Below, one piece after another: positions 53,534-62,058 of a stretch of DNA of 64,000 nucleotides. The DNA is from Azonexaceae bacterium s22. GTDB taxonomy: Bacteria > Pseudomonadota > Gammaproteobacteria > Burkholderiales > Rhodocyclaceae. Position numbers and translations under genes: made by a program. Within the stretch, counting starts at the first letter, position 1. Each line of letters opens with the position of its first letter. Where the stretch lies: NCBI GenBank assembly GCA_016617495.1, contig WYCU01000001.1, positions 594,849-658,848 on the forward strand, read 5' to 3'. The notes beneath the pieces were generated by a model. The model worked only from the letters and a program-made list of their open reading frames with translations. It was not told the origin of the DNA and ran no database searches.

Positions 53534-54535
53534 ATGTCGAATAATCAAGTTGATAGCGGCCCGGGTGAAAATCCGGTAATGACCAGCGCCCAGTGCATGC
53601 TGGACTATCTGGAAGTTCACGGCAAAACATCCCAGCCGTACCAGATCCTGCAATATTTGGCCGAGCAGACGATTGCGAGAGTGCAGGAAGGCAAGGTGCC
53701 TAAGTTTAACTACCTCGCAATCAAGGCCGGTGTTACTGGCGAGAGCGAAGGGGACGCCAGCGCCTGGTTCAGTCGCCACTGGAAATCCTTTAATGGCGAC
53801 TTTCGTAAAAAATGCGAGGAGGGAATCCAAAAGTTCGCCGCAGATCGAGGGCTTAGCTATTACCCATGGATCGACAAAGAAGAAAGCGAAGGTGGCGCCG
53901 GCAACCAGGCTTTAGTCACGCTCCAACCCTTACCACTACCAAGTGCAACGGCACCTTCGGGATACGAGGTGCCACCGCATGATGTGACCTATATCCCTGC
54001 GGAAAATCTCGAGTTGTCGTGGTGGGCTCGTTGGTTGTTCGACAAAGAGGGAGTGGCCCAAGGCTGGCGAAAGCACATGTTGGTCTGGCCGAACCTGATC
54101 TGGATTGCCACGGTGGGCTTTCTTGGCGTTTTTCTCCTCTATTTACTTGGCCGCAACGCCACTCCGCTCACCACCCAAGATGTAATTATCCTGATCTATC
54201 TCGGCTTACTCGCTCGCTACGGGTGGTCCTTGCTGACGCGGTTCAGTCGCTTGGTTGATGACCGGATTATCATGGCCTCAGAGGGCATGCTGGGGTTCAA
54301 GGAGTTTGGCGTTTGCCTTGAGCTCTCTAGGCCGGCAGGTGCAAACACGGACACCCCAAAGCGCGCGAGAATGGTCAAGTATGCAGCCACTTGCGCCACC
54401 TGCGGCGCCCAAGTGTTGCTCGACAAGGGGGAGCCGGACTTTCCGCGCCGTATTGTCGGAAGGTGCCAAGAAAGCCCGAGAGAGCACGTGTTCAGTTTTG
54501 ATCGCGCAACACTAACGGGCTATCGACTGCGCTGA
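53534..54535 (+). CDS. Hypothetical membrane protein with C-terminal zinc motif
   Basis: A 333-residue protein. The first 130 residues are soluble and helical (YQILQYLAEQTIARVQEGKVPKF). Two adjacent transmembrane helices occur at about residues 180-225 (WPNLIWIATVGFLGVFLLYLL and VIILIYLGLLARYGW). The C-terminus has CATCGAQ...GRCQESPREHVFSFD, a possible zinc ribbon. It is not recognised. It is the last gene before the right transposon end, whose first TnsB-like site starts about 85 bp after its stop. Confidence 0.75.
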   Translation: MSNNQVDSGPGENPVMTSAQCMLDYLEVHGKTSQPYQILQYLAEQTIARVQEGKVPKFNYLAIKAGVTGESEGDASAWFSRHWKSFNGDFRKKCEEGIQKFAADRGLSYYPWIDKEESEGGAGNQALVTLQPLPLPSATAPSGYEVPPHDVTYIPAENLELSWWARWLFDKEGVAQGWRKHMLVWPNLIWIATVGFLGVFLLYLLGRNATPLTTQDVIILIYLGLLARYGWSLLTRFSRLVDDRIIMASEGMLGFKEFGVCLELSRPAGANTDTPKRARMVKYAATCATCGAQVLLDKGEPDFPRRIVGRCQESPREHVFSFDRATLTGYRLR

Positions 54536-54619
54536 TTGCGCATCCGAGCTACGCAGGATTGCTGTGAAGAGCGCAACGCTGGCAGCTTGTCACCGGCGAG
54601 CTTCAGACAGGAATACCAC

Positions 54620-54754
54620 AGTTCAGAATTAAGTGAAAGAAACCGAACCGAATTCAGAGTTAAGTGATAACTGGATTCAGAACTGAGTCAGCGTGCTAAC
54701 GATAAGTAGCTGTACTAGTTCAAATCACAGTTTAGGACTCAGTGAAAACCGACA
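54620..54754 (-). repeat. Right transposon end with four TnsB-like sites
   Basis: Sites read inward from the end: R1 within 54731-54754 (ends TGAAAACCGACA), R2 54673-54692, R3 54650-54669, R4 54620-54638 (AGTTCAGAATTAAGTGAAA). All match the consensus TTTCACTNAGTTCTGAACT on the minus strand. Confidence 0.82.
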
Positions 54755-54963
54755 TCAGGCGGGCCTCATGGCGTGTGTCGGGAGATTGTTCCTCCGGGCA
54801 CCGTCCGGCTTGCGCCTATCTTTCTTCTGCCACGTAGCCTAAGAAGAAGTATGGGTCTTCGTGAACAGGCGAAAGGAGGTGACGGGTCGAGGCATGTGCA
54901 ATTCATAAATCACGAGACCGTCATCAGACGGTGCAGCTAGATTCTCAGTTAAAGGAGAGAGAG

Positions 54964-55857
54964 ATGAACGGTACTGGCTTCAAGATGGCGGCATTGCTCG
55001 TTGCTGCCGCGAGCGCACTGCCTTTGGCGAGCAATGCACAGACGCTGGAAAAGGTTGCCGCCAATAACAAGATCACCGTGTCCTATCGCGAGGCAGCGGT
55101 GCCCTTCAGTTATGCGCTGAGTCCTACACGGGCTGTCGGCTTCGCTGTGGATTTGACCGATGCCATCGTCGATGAGGTGCGCATCAAGTTGAACAAGCCA
55201 AATCTGGAAGTGGTCCGTATCCCGGTCACCGGCCAAAATCGGATTCCCTTGCTGGTCAATGGCAGTTATGACCTTGAATGCGGGTCCACGACGAATACGG
55301 CGGCGCGTGGCAAGGAGGTCAGTTTTGCCATCAGTCACTTCTACGCTGGCACGCGCCTGTTGGTGAAAACCGGCGCTGGCGTAAAAGGCTATGCCGATCT
55401 GGCGAACAAGCCGGTGGCGGCGGTTGCGGGCAGCACGAACGAGAAGGTGCTTCGCAAGTACAGCGACGAGAATCGCCTCAATATCCAATTCGTGTTGGCC
55501 AAAGATTACGGGGATGCCCTGCAAACCCTGAAGGACGACCGTGCGTTGGCGCTGGCCCTGGACGATGTGCTGCTCTACGGCTTGCGCGCGAATGCCGAAG
55601 ATCCGGCGTCCTTTGCCGTGGTGGGCGAGACGCTCCAGGTGGAACCCTACGGTTGCATGCTGCGCAAGGACGATCCGGAGTTCAAGAAACTGGTGGATGG
55701 CACGATCGCGCGTTTGATGAAATCCGGTGAGTTTTCAAGGCTCTACGCCAAGTGGTTCCTTTCCCCGATTCCGCCCAAAGGCGTCGTACTGGATATGCCG
55801 ATGAGCACGCAACTCAAGGCCAATCTCAAGGCCCTGAGCGACAAGCCGGAATTCTAG
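54964..55857 (+). CDS. Periplasmic polar-amino-acid-type binding protein
   Basis: A 297-residue protein of the GltI/SBP-bac-3 type. The signal peptide is MAALLVAAASALPLASNAQ, followed by the cluster VSYREAAVPFSYALSPTRAVGFAVDLTDAI and YDLECGSTTNTAARGKEVSFAISHFY. It should bind glutamate, aspartate or similar. Start ATG 54964 with AAAGGAGAGAG upstream. No permease or ATPase genes are adjacent, so it is an orphan or works with a transporter encoded elsewhere. It is the first gene beyond the right transposon end. Confidence 0.92.
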   Translation: MNGTGFKMAALLVAAASALPLASNAQTLEKVAANNKITVSYREAAVPFSYALSPTRAVGFAVDLTDAIVDEVRIKLNKPNLEVVRIPVTGQNRIPLLVNGSYDLECGSTTNTAARGKEVSFAISHFYAGTRLLVKTGAGVKGYADLANKPVAAVAGSTNEKVLRKYSDENRLNIQFVLAKDYGDALQTLKDDRALALALDDVLLYGLRANAEDPASFAVVGETLQVEPYGCMLRKDDPEFKKLVDGTIARLMKSGEFSRLYAKWFLSPIPPKGVVLDMPMSTQLKANLKALSDKPEF

Positions 55858-55900
55858 CCGGGGGCGACGATGCGCAAGGCGGTGGCCGCGCTTGGGGGGC

Positions 55901-56269
55901 TTACTCCCCCCGAAAACGCGCCATCGCGCGCCGGTCGCGCTTTGTCGGCCGGCCTTTGTGGTCCGGGGCCGGGGTGGGCGCCAGTTTGCGCAATTCGGCG
56001 GTTTTGGCGCGTTGCTGGAGGCTCTCCGGGGTTTCTTCGTAGAGCGTCCGTGCTTCGGGCGCGGGGCGGCGTTGCTCGTTGAGCGCGATTACGACGATTT
56101 CCCAATCCTGTTCGCTGGCGCGGATATGCAGGCGGTCGCCGGGTTTGATTTCGCGGGCCGGTTTGGTGGCTTGGCCATTCAGTTTGACCTTGCCGCCATC
56201 GACGGCGTCGGTGGCCAGACTACGGGTTTTGAAGAAGCGGGCAGCCCAAAGCCATTTGTCGAGACGCAT
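55901..56269 (-). CDS. hslR: Hsp15-like S4-domain RNA-binding protein
   Basis: A 122-residue protein beginning MRLDKWLWAARFFKTRSLATDAVDGGKVKLNGQ, an S4 domain, and ending in a basic tail (KGRPTKRDRRAMARFRGE). Hsp15 binds stalled 50S subunits carrying nascent chains and is heat induced. I use the ATG at 56269, where conservation starts; the open frame upstream runs into a dispersed element. No strong ribosome site is visible. Confidence 0.93.
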   Translation of the reverse strand: MRLDKWLWAARFFKTRSLATDAVDGGKVKLNGQATKPAREIKPGDRLHIRASEQDWEIVVIALNEQRRPAPEARTLYEETPESLQQRAKTAELRKLAPTPAPDHKGRPTKRDRRAMARFRGE

Positions 56270-56349
56270 GTGTGCAGTCCTGCGGTTCCATCGGTCGAGT
56301 TGCGCATCATACGGCTTGGGGCGCGCGCCGCGGCGGCGGGACGGCGCTG

Positions 56350-56386
56350 ATTTTTGCCCGGTTTTGCAGGTCGACCGCGACAATCG
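56350..56386 (+). repeat. Dispersed GGTCGACCGCGACAAT element, copy 4
   Basis: TTTTTGCCC, spacer, then GCAGGTCGACCGCGACAATC. Intergenic, between the hslR start and the end of the lipoprotein gene. Confidence 0.85.
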
Positions 56387-56398
56387 CCCGGGTAACCT

Positions 56399-57640
56399 TC
56401 ATTCGCGCTGCGGCGGCGTTTGGGGCGGGTAAAAGTACGCATGGATCTGGCGGGCGAGTGCTTCGCAGGCGATGCCCTCGGTGGCCGGAATGATTGGAAT
56501 GGGCAGGATAAACGCCGGCATGAAGGTGCCGCCCGACTTTCTGACATGAAATTCGGCCGGCGTTTCAGCCGCCGCGAGATCGAAAAGTTGCACCTTGAAT
56601 TCACTCACGCGTTCCCCCCACGCCACGCCGAAGCAGCCGCCACCGCCCATGCCGGCGCCGCAGGCAATGCCGCCGCTGTCGAAATCGGTTTCGGTGCCGC
56701 CTTCGTAAGCAAGGAGATAGCGTATGCCGAGCGCGCGGAAGCGGGCGCGAATTTCCGGCGTGGCCAGGAAGGTATTCAGGGCCGCCATGCCGAGCGGGGC
56801 GGTTGCCGGTTCCAGCCACGGGAAAAATTGCATGCGGGTGCGCTCGTCCACGGAAGCGACGGCGATCGCCGGTTGCATGCTTTGCAGCGGCGGCCCGATG
56901 CAGCCGATGGGCCGGGCGTTGTCGGTGTGTTGCCAATGCTCGACGTCGGGAAGAATGACCAGGCTGTTTTCCGGGAAGGCCGTGGCAACCGGCGTCGCCG
57001 GGCTCGGGCGCAGCGTGTGCACCGTGACGCCGGCTTGCGCGAGCCAGTGCTGGACCTGCTCGGCGCGGGCCACGCCAAGCATCATCAGGGCGGTTTGATC
57101 GCGAATAACCAGCTTCATTTCATCTTCGCCGCTCATGAACAAGAGCCCGGTGCCGGTGCGCTTCGTGTCGAAATTGAGCGGTTTCCCGGCAATTTCGAGC
57201 GATCCCTCCGGGGCGCCGCCGGGGCCGTGAAAGCGCAGTACGTAGGTGATCGGCAGCGTGCCCAGGACATCTGCCTTGTTGCCTTCGCGAATGCGAACTT
57301 CGGCGAGTTCAATGCTGCCGGCGAGCCCGGCGGGTGGCGGCGTCCGGTCCGGCGGTGCGCCGAGTGGCACGGTTTCGGCAAACAATTGGGCGAGGCCCCA
57401 GCGAAATGTGCTGTCTATGGTTTCCCCGGCCGGCGTCTTGACCCAGCCTTTCCCGTACTGGAGGGTGGTGGCCGCCGGGGCGACATAGACGCCCACCTTA
57501 ACCGGCCACGGCTCGACCATGGCCCGCTGTTCGGGCTCCGGCAGGATCGGGTGGATTTTCGGATCAAGCGAGCCACAGCCGCTGACGAGGACGGCCAGGC
57601 TGAATGCGAGCGACAGCGCGCGGTAGGCAGCATTTCCCAT
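56399..57640 (-). CDS. Large lipoprotein of unknown function
   Basis: A 413-residue protein with a signal peptide and lipobox (ALSLAFSLAVLVSGC; lipidated Cys near residue 22). The mature part contains a Gly/Cys-rich IACGAGMGGGGCFGVAWGER and C-terminal PAFILPIPIIPATEGIACEA segments. The EPWPVKVGVYVAP start of the mature domain resembles secreted lipoproteins of betaproteobacteria, but no function is known to me. A 13-copy GGCA repeat and a dispersed element lie 125-230 bp upstream of its start, in the probable promoter region. Confidence 0.8.
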   Translation of the reverse strand: MGNAAYRALSLAFSLAVLVSGCGSLDPKIHPILPEPEQRAMVEPWPVKVGVYVAPAATTLQYGKGWVKTPAGETIDSTFRWGLAQLFAETVPLGAPPDRTPPPAGLAGSIELAEVRIREGNKADVLGTLPITYVLRFHGPGGAPEGSLEIAGKPLNFDTKRTGTGLLFMSGEDEMKLVIRDQTALMMLGVARAEQVQHWLAQAGVTVHTLRPSPATPVATAFPENSLVILPDVEHWQHTDNARPIGCIGPPLQSMQPAIAVASVDERTRMQFFPWLEPATAPLGMAALNTFLATPEIRARFRALGIRYLLAYEGGTETDFDSGGIACGAGMGGGGCFGVAWGERVSEFKVQLFDLAAAETPAEFHVRKSGGTFMPAFILPIPIIPATEGIACEALARQIHAYFYPPQTPPQRE

Positions 57641-57765
57641 CGTTTCCCCCTTGTCGGCATGACGGACAAATAGCGTCCGGCGGGCCGCAGAACGGCACCG
57701 GCCTTCATTTCATTCTAGGCGGGGGATCCGAAATTCACAGGTTGGGGGCGGGGAGTCGCGTGATG

Positions 57766-57803
57766 ATTTTTGCCCCTTTTGGCAGGTCGACCGCGACAAT
57801 CGG
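57766..57803 (+). repeat. Dispersed GGTCGACCGCGACAAT element, copy 5
   Basis: TTTTTGCCCC, TTTTGG, then CAGGTCGACCGCGACAATCGG. It is 7 bp from the GGCA tandem repeat. Confidence 0.85.
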
Positions 57804-57809
57804 TCTGGG

Positions 57810-57863
<54 letters not shown>

Positions 57864-57907
57864 CGGCCGGCGGGGATCTTCCCCATGGGCCGCCCGTCTC
57901 GTTTGCC

Positions 57908-58765
57908 TTATTCCGGCAGACCGTTAAGCAGGAACATGACCTTCAGCACTTCGCCGGGGTTACCGAGTTGGCCGAACCAGCGCTGCAGGATGGGCGACAC
58001 TTCGCCAGTGCGGTAGAGGCGGGCCAGCGAGCGGTCGACAGCGAGGCGGAAATCGTGGTCGGGACGCATCATCAGGCCATAAGGCTCATAAGTGAATTGC
58101 ACCGGGGAGAGTTCGAAGTCGGTGCCCTGGCCGCCGATCAGGGCGGTGGTGACGAGCACGGTGCGGTCGGCAGCATAGGCGTCGGCCTGTTTGTCCATGA
58201 GCGCCTTGAGGCCGGCGTTGTGGTCGGGCACGAGAACCAGTTTAGCGCCCAGCTTGGCGGCGGCGCCGAGTTGAGCCAGCGCCTGTTCCGTGGTGGTGCC
58301 GGCCACGACGGCGATGCGCTGGCCGGTCAGGTGGTCGGTGCCTTTGGGAATGCCGCCTTTGCGGAAGAGCAGGCCGGCGCCATCGACATAGGTCATCAGG
58401 CTGAAATCGAAATCGGCACGGCGGGAGAGGGTCTGCGTGGTGTTGCCGCATTCGAGGTCGATCTTGCCGGATTTGACGGCGTCGAAACGGTCTTGCGCGC
58501 TGACCGGCACCCACTGGATGGCCAGTTTGTCGAGCTTGAGCTGCTTGGCCAGATCGCCGGTCACGACTTTGCACAGGTCGATGCTGTAGCCCTGCGGCTG
58601 CTTGTCGTCGCCGAGGAAGGAAAAGGGCGCGGAATTTTCGCGGTAGCCGAGACGGATGGTCTTGCTTTGCTCGATCTGCGTCAGCGTGCTGTCGGCCGCG
58701 GTCGCGGGTGCGGCACAAGCGAGCGTGGCGATGAGGGCCAATCCGGAGGCGAGTTGTTTGTGCAT
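57908..58765 (-). CDS. Glutamate/aspartate-type periplasmic binding protein
   Basis: A 285-residue SBP-bac-3 protein. The signal peptide (LASGLALIATLACAAPATAA) is followed by KTIRLGYRENSAPFSFLGDDKQPQGYSIDLC and IDLECGNTTQTLSRR, the GltI pattern. A ribosome site AAGGAA precedes the ATG. No permease or ATPase gene is adjacent. It is clearly related to the orphan binding protein at 54964; the DLECG(N/S)TT ligand loop is shared. Confidence 0.93.
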   Translation of the reverse strand: MHKQLASGLALIATLACAAPATAADSTLTQIEQSKTIRLGYRENSAPFSFLGDDKQPQGYSIDLCKVVTGDLAKQLKLDKLAIQWVPVSAQDRFDAVKSGKIDLECGNTTQTLSRRADFDFSLMTYVDGAGLLFRKGGIPKGTDHLTGQRIAVVAGTTTEQALAQLGAAAKLGAKLVLVPDHNAGLKALMDKQADAYAADRTVLVTTALIGGQGTDFELSPVQFTYEPYGLMMRPDHDFRLAVDRSLARLYRTGEVSPILQRWFGQLGNPGEVLKVMFLLNGLPE

Positions 58766-58852
58766 TGTGGTTCCTTGTGGGTTTTATGAATGCGGAATAA
58801 TAGCGAATTGAGGCGGCTGCCGAAGCAACGGGGGCCATGCTAACCTGAAAAT

Positions 58853-59164
58853 ATGAACCGCATATTTGACTTGCTGGCTGACAGGCGCATTGCCGATGCA
58901 TTGGCAAATGGCGATTTCGACGGCTTGCCCGGCGCCGGGCAGCCCTTGGTATTCGACGACGATCCGCTGGTGCCGGCCGAAACGCGCATGATGAATCGCG
59001 TGCTCAAGCAGGCTGGCTTCGTGCCCGGCAGCGTGCTGCTGCGCCAGGAAATCGCCGCGCTGCGTCGTGAGTTGGCGGCGTTGCCGGAAGGGGCGCGGCG
59101 GGATGTGGCGCGCCGCCGCCTGCTGGAACTGGTCCTGCGGCTCGACGAAACACGGCGCGATTAA
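58853..59164 (+). CDS. DUF1992 (DnaJC28-domain) protein
   Basis: A 103-residue protein with the DUF1992 signature IADALANGDFDGLPGAGQPL followed by ETRMMNRVLKQAGFVP and a charged helical tail. The family is related to the conserved domain of DnaJ subfamily C member 28; the role is unknown. It is convergent with the flavodoxin gene, with a 4-bp overlap of stops. Confidence 0.9.
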   Translation: MNRIFDLLADRRIADALANGDFDGLPGAGQPLVFDDDPLVPAETRMMNRVLKQAGFVPGSVLLRQEIAALRRELAALPEGARRDVARRRLLELVLRLDETRRD

Positions 59165-59706
59165 GTCAGCTTTTCCGCGAGCAGCGGTTTGACCTGGGCA
59201 ATCCAGGCATCGAGCCGTTCGTCGGTGTGCATGCCCTGGGTGCGCTGATCGATAATGAGCCCGACAAAGCGGCCATCGACGAGCGCCGCCGAGTGCTGGA
59301 AGGCATAGCCTTCGTTGGGCCACTCGCCGACGATTTCGGCACCCCAGTCCTTGAAGACTTTGTAGAGCGCAAACAAGGAACTGGCGAAGCGTTCGGAATA
59401 ACGCTCCTGGGCGCCAAGCCCGAAGAAGGCAATGCGTTTGCCGGAAAAGTCGGGCTTGTCCAACGTGGCGAGAAACTCGGCCCAGTTGGATTCGAGGCAG
59501 CCGACATGCCGCCCCGGAATGTCACCTTCGCCGTAGCTCGGCGTGCCCAGGATGAGGGCGTCGTACTGCATGAGGTCGGCGCCGGTGATGCGGTTGACGT
59601 TGACGGGCTTGGCGGCGATGTCGTCGCCCAGCTTTTTCTGGAGTTTCTTGGCGACCAGCCGCGTGGTGCCGGTTTCGGTGCCGAAAAAGATGCCGATCTG
59701 CTTCAT
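59161..59706 (-). CDS. fldA: Flavodoxin
   Basis: A 181-residue long-chain flavodoxin. The FMN phosphate loop is FGTETGTTRLVAKKL; ILGTPSYGEGD and FFGLGAQERYSERF mark the isoalloxazine-binding loops. It transfers electrons at low potential. The usual second loop W/Y arrangement is partly changed. The start is ATG 59706; the longer frame continuing upstream is antisense to the AAA ATPase gene and not coding. Confidence 0.93.
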   Translation of the reverse strand: MKQIGIFFGTETGTTRLVAKKLQKKLGDDIAAKPVNVNRITGADLMQYDALILGTPSYGEGDIPGRHVGCLESNWAEFLATLDKPDFSGKRIAFFGLGAQERYSERFASSLFALYKVFKDWGAEIVGEWPNEGYAFQHSAALVDGRFVGLIIDQRTQGMHTDERLDAWIAQVKPLLAEKLT

Positions 59707-59922
59707 GGTGGAGGTCCGGACGAGAGATGTCCAGCAGGCAAGCAGGGGCCATGCCACAGCCGCCGGAGGGCGGTGGCTTGGCTGGAAAGCCTTGCGCTGT
59801 GGGCGTTTGTGGCGTTTTTGACGCCATGCCGCGGGCCGGCGAATTGTCGCCTTGCCTACAGTCGCCACGCCTTCCCGGCGTTTAGAATAGGGCTCCCGAT
59901 TGCCGAAGCGCGAGCCACGCCG

Positions 59923-60765
59923 ATGAAATTCGAAGGTACCGATACCTACGTCGCCACCCGCGACCTGACACTGGCGGTGAATGCCGCCATGACCTTGCAA
60001 CGCCCGCTGCTCATCAAGGGCGAACCGGGCACCGGCAAGACGCTGCTTGCCGAGGAAGTGGCCCGTGCGCTTGGGCGGCCGCTCTTCCAGTGGCACATCA
60101 AATCCACCACCAAGGCCCAGCAGGGGCTGTACGAATACGACGCCGTGTCGCGCCTGCGCGATTCGCAGCTTGGCGACCCGCGCGTCGAGGATATCGCCCA
60201 TTACATCGTGCATGGCGTGCTCTGGCAGGCCTTTGAGAGCGATGTGCCGGCGGTGGTGCTGATCGACGAGATCGACAAGGCCGACATCGAGTTTCCCAAC
60301 GATCTGCTGCGCGAACTGGACCGCATGGAGTTCCATTGCTACGAGCTGCGCAAGACGATCCGCGCCCGTCATCGGCCGCTCATCGTCATTACCTCGAACA
60401 ATGAAAAGGAGCTGCCGGACGCCTTCCTGCGCCGCTGCTTCTTCCATTACATCCGCTTCCCGGACAAGGAGACGATGACGCGCATCGTCGATGTGCATTA
60501 CCCCGGACTCAAGCGCGAACTCCTGCGCGAGGCGCTGGAGATCTTTTTCGAGCTGCGCGACGTGCCCGGCCTCAAGAAGAAGCCCTCGACCAGCGAGTTG
60601 CTGGACTGGCTGCGCCTGCTGCTGGCGGAGGAGATCCCGGCGGAAGCCCTGCGCGCCAAGGATGCCAAAGAAGCCATTCCCCCCTTGCACGGCGCGCTGC
60701 TGAAGAACGAACAGGACGTGCATCTCTTCGAGCGTCTGGCCTTCATGGCCCGGCGCAAATCCTGA
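59923..60765 (+). CDS. MoxR-type AAA+ ATPase
   Basis: A 280-residue AAA+ protein: Walker A IKGEPGTGKTLLAEEVA, Walker B VVLIDEIDKADIEFPNDLLRELD, and sensor 1 PLIVITSNNEKELPDAFLRRC. This is the MoxR/CoxD-like group that works with a VWA protein as a metallochaperone or activator for specific enzymes. ATG 59923 is where the family sequence begins. The VWA partner starts 16 bp downstream. The client enzyme is not in the window. Confidence 0.92.
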   Translation: MKFEGTDTYVATRDLTLAVNAAMTLQRPLLIKGEPGTGKTLLAEEVARALGRPLFQWHIKSTTKAQQGLYEYDAVSRLRDSQLGDPRVEDIAHYIVHGVLWQAFESDVPAVVLIDEIDKADIEFPNDLLRELDRMEFHCYELRKTIRARHRPLIVITSNNEKELPDAFLRRCFFHYIRFPDKETMTRIVDVHYPGLKRELLREALEIFFELRDVPGLKKKPSTSELLDWLRLLLAEEIPAEALRAKDAKEAIPPLHGALLKNEQDVHLFERLAFMARRKS

Positions 60766-60781
60766 GCGCTACGGAACGACG

Positions 60782-61954
60782 ATGCTCGTCGACTTCTTCC
60801 TGCACCTCAAGGCCCGGGAACTGCCGGTGTCCACGCAGGAACTGCTGGCCCTGCTCGAAGCCTTGAAGGCGCGGCTGGTCGGTCCCAGTCTCGACGATTT
60901 CTACCTGCTCGCGCGCACGGTGCTGGTCAAGGACGAAGCGCATTACGACCGTTTCGACCGGGCCTTCGCCGAGTATTTCAAGGGGCTGGAGGCGCTGCCC
61001 GGCTTCGATGTCGATATCCCGGAAGAATGGCTGAAACTGGCGGCGCGCCGCCATCTCTCCGAAGCGGATCGGCTGCGTTTGCAGAAGCTGAGTTACGAGA
61101 AACTTTTCGACCAGTTTCGTCAGCGTCTGGCCGAGCAGAAGGAGCGGCATGAAGGCGGCAGCAAGTGGATCGGCACGGCCGGCACCTCGCCTTATGGCCA
61201 CGGCGGCTATCACCCGGAGGGCATCCGTATCGGCGGCGATTCGGTGGGCAACCGCACTGCGCTCAAGGTCTGGGAGCGCCGGGAATTCCGCAATCTGGAC
61301 GACAGCGTCGAGCTCGGGGTACGCAACATCAAGGTCGCGCTACGCCGCCTGCGCCGCTTCGCGCGGCAAGGGGCGGCCACCGAACTCGATCTCGACGGCA
61401 CCATCGCCGGCACTGCGCGTAACGGCGGCTGGCTCGACCTGCATCTGCGCCCGGAGCGCCACAACGCAGTCAAAGTCTTGCTCTTTCTCGACATCGGCGG
61501 TTCGATGGACGACCACATCCGAACCTGCGAAGAACTGTTTTCCGCCGCGCGTGCCGAATTCAAGCACCTCGAACATTTCTACTTCCACAACTGCGTCTAC
61601 GAAGGCGTGTGGAAGGACAACCGGCGCCGCCACGACGAGCGCACGGCCACCTGGGACGTAATCCACACCTACGGGCCGGACTACAAACTCATTTTCGTCG
61701 GCGATGCGAGCATGAGCCCCTATGAAATCGACCGCCCCGGCGGCAGCGTCGAACACTGGAACGACGAACCCGGCGCGCTGTGGATTTCGCGCCTGCTCAA
61801 GACCTGGCCCAAAGCCATCTGGCTCAATCCGCTGCCCGAAGCCCACTGGCATTACACACCCTCGATCCGCCGGCTGCGCGAACTGTTCGGCGAGCGCATG
61901 TTCCCGCTGACGCTCGACGGCCTGGATCGCGCGATGCGCGCCCTGACCCGCTGA
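60782..61954 (+). CDS. CoxE-like VWA-domain protein
   Basis: A 390-residue protein typical of CoxE/YehP-type partners of MoxR ATPases. The first 190 residues are helical; the VWA domain follows with a MIDAS-like FLDIGGSMDDHI (Gly in place of Ser in D-x-S-x-S, as in several CoxE-like proteins) and LIFVGDASMSPYEI. It pairs with the ATPase upstream to remodel or load a metalloenzyme. A dispersed element lies 10 bp after the stop. Confidence 0.9.
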   Translation: MLVDFFLHLKARELPVSTQELLALLEALKARLVGPSLDDFYLLARTVLVKDEAHYDRFDRAFAEYFKGLEALPGFDVDIPEEWLKLAARRHLSEADRLRLQKLSYEKLFDQFRQRLAEQKERHEGGSKWIGTAGTSPYGHGGYHPEGIRIGGDSVGNRTALKVWERREFRNLDDSVELGVRNIKVALRRLRRFARQGAATELDLDGTIAGTARNGGWLDLHLRPERHNAVKVLLFLDIGGSMDDHIRTCEELFSAARAEFKHLEHFYFHNCVYEGVWKDNRRRHDERTATWDVIHTYGPDYKLIFVGDASMSPYEIDRPGGSVEHWNDEPGALWISRLLKTWPKAIWLNPLPEAHWHYTPSIRRLRELFGERMFPLTLDGLDRAMRALTR

Positions 61955-61962
61955 GGCTTTTG

Positions 61963-62000
61963 AAAATGGCCCCAAAAACGGGGTCGACCGCGACAATCGA
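61963..62000 (+). repeat. Dispersed GGTCGACCGCGACAAT element, copy 6
   Basis: AAATGGCCCC, AAAAACGG, then GGTCGACCGCGACAATCG. It lies between the convergent CoxE-like and degQ-like genes. Confidence 0.8.
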
Positions 62001-62058
62001 AACGCAGGACACCGCGAGACTGCCGCAGGCGTCCTGCTGGGTGGCGACTCGGCGCCGA

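Larger units (their letters stand above)
21308..54754. mobile_element. 33.4-kb Tn7-like transposon
   Basis: The two ends carry an exact 18-bp inverted repeat, TGTCGGTTTTCACTGAGT, starting with the 5'-TGT typical of Tn7/Mu-type elements. Inside them are six copies of a motif close to TTTCACTNAGTTCTGAACT, two at the left and four at the right, as expected for TnsB binding. The element encodes TnsA-, TnsB- and TnsC-like proteins and two TniQ proteins. The five flanking bases differ (TAGGT at left, TCAGG at right), so no target duplication is visible. GC is lower than in the flanks, and the dispersed element of the arms is missing. Confidence 0.85.

Noticed and set aside
54851-54940. 29-codon frame (MGLREQAKGGDG...) just outside the right transposon end
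   Set aside because: It is short, without a clear ribosome site of its own, and no family is recognised; it could be leader sequence of the binding-protein gene. Worth a database search but not annotated.
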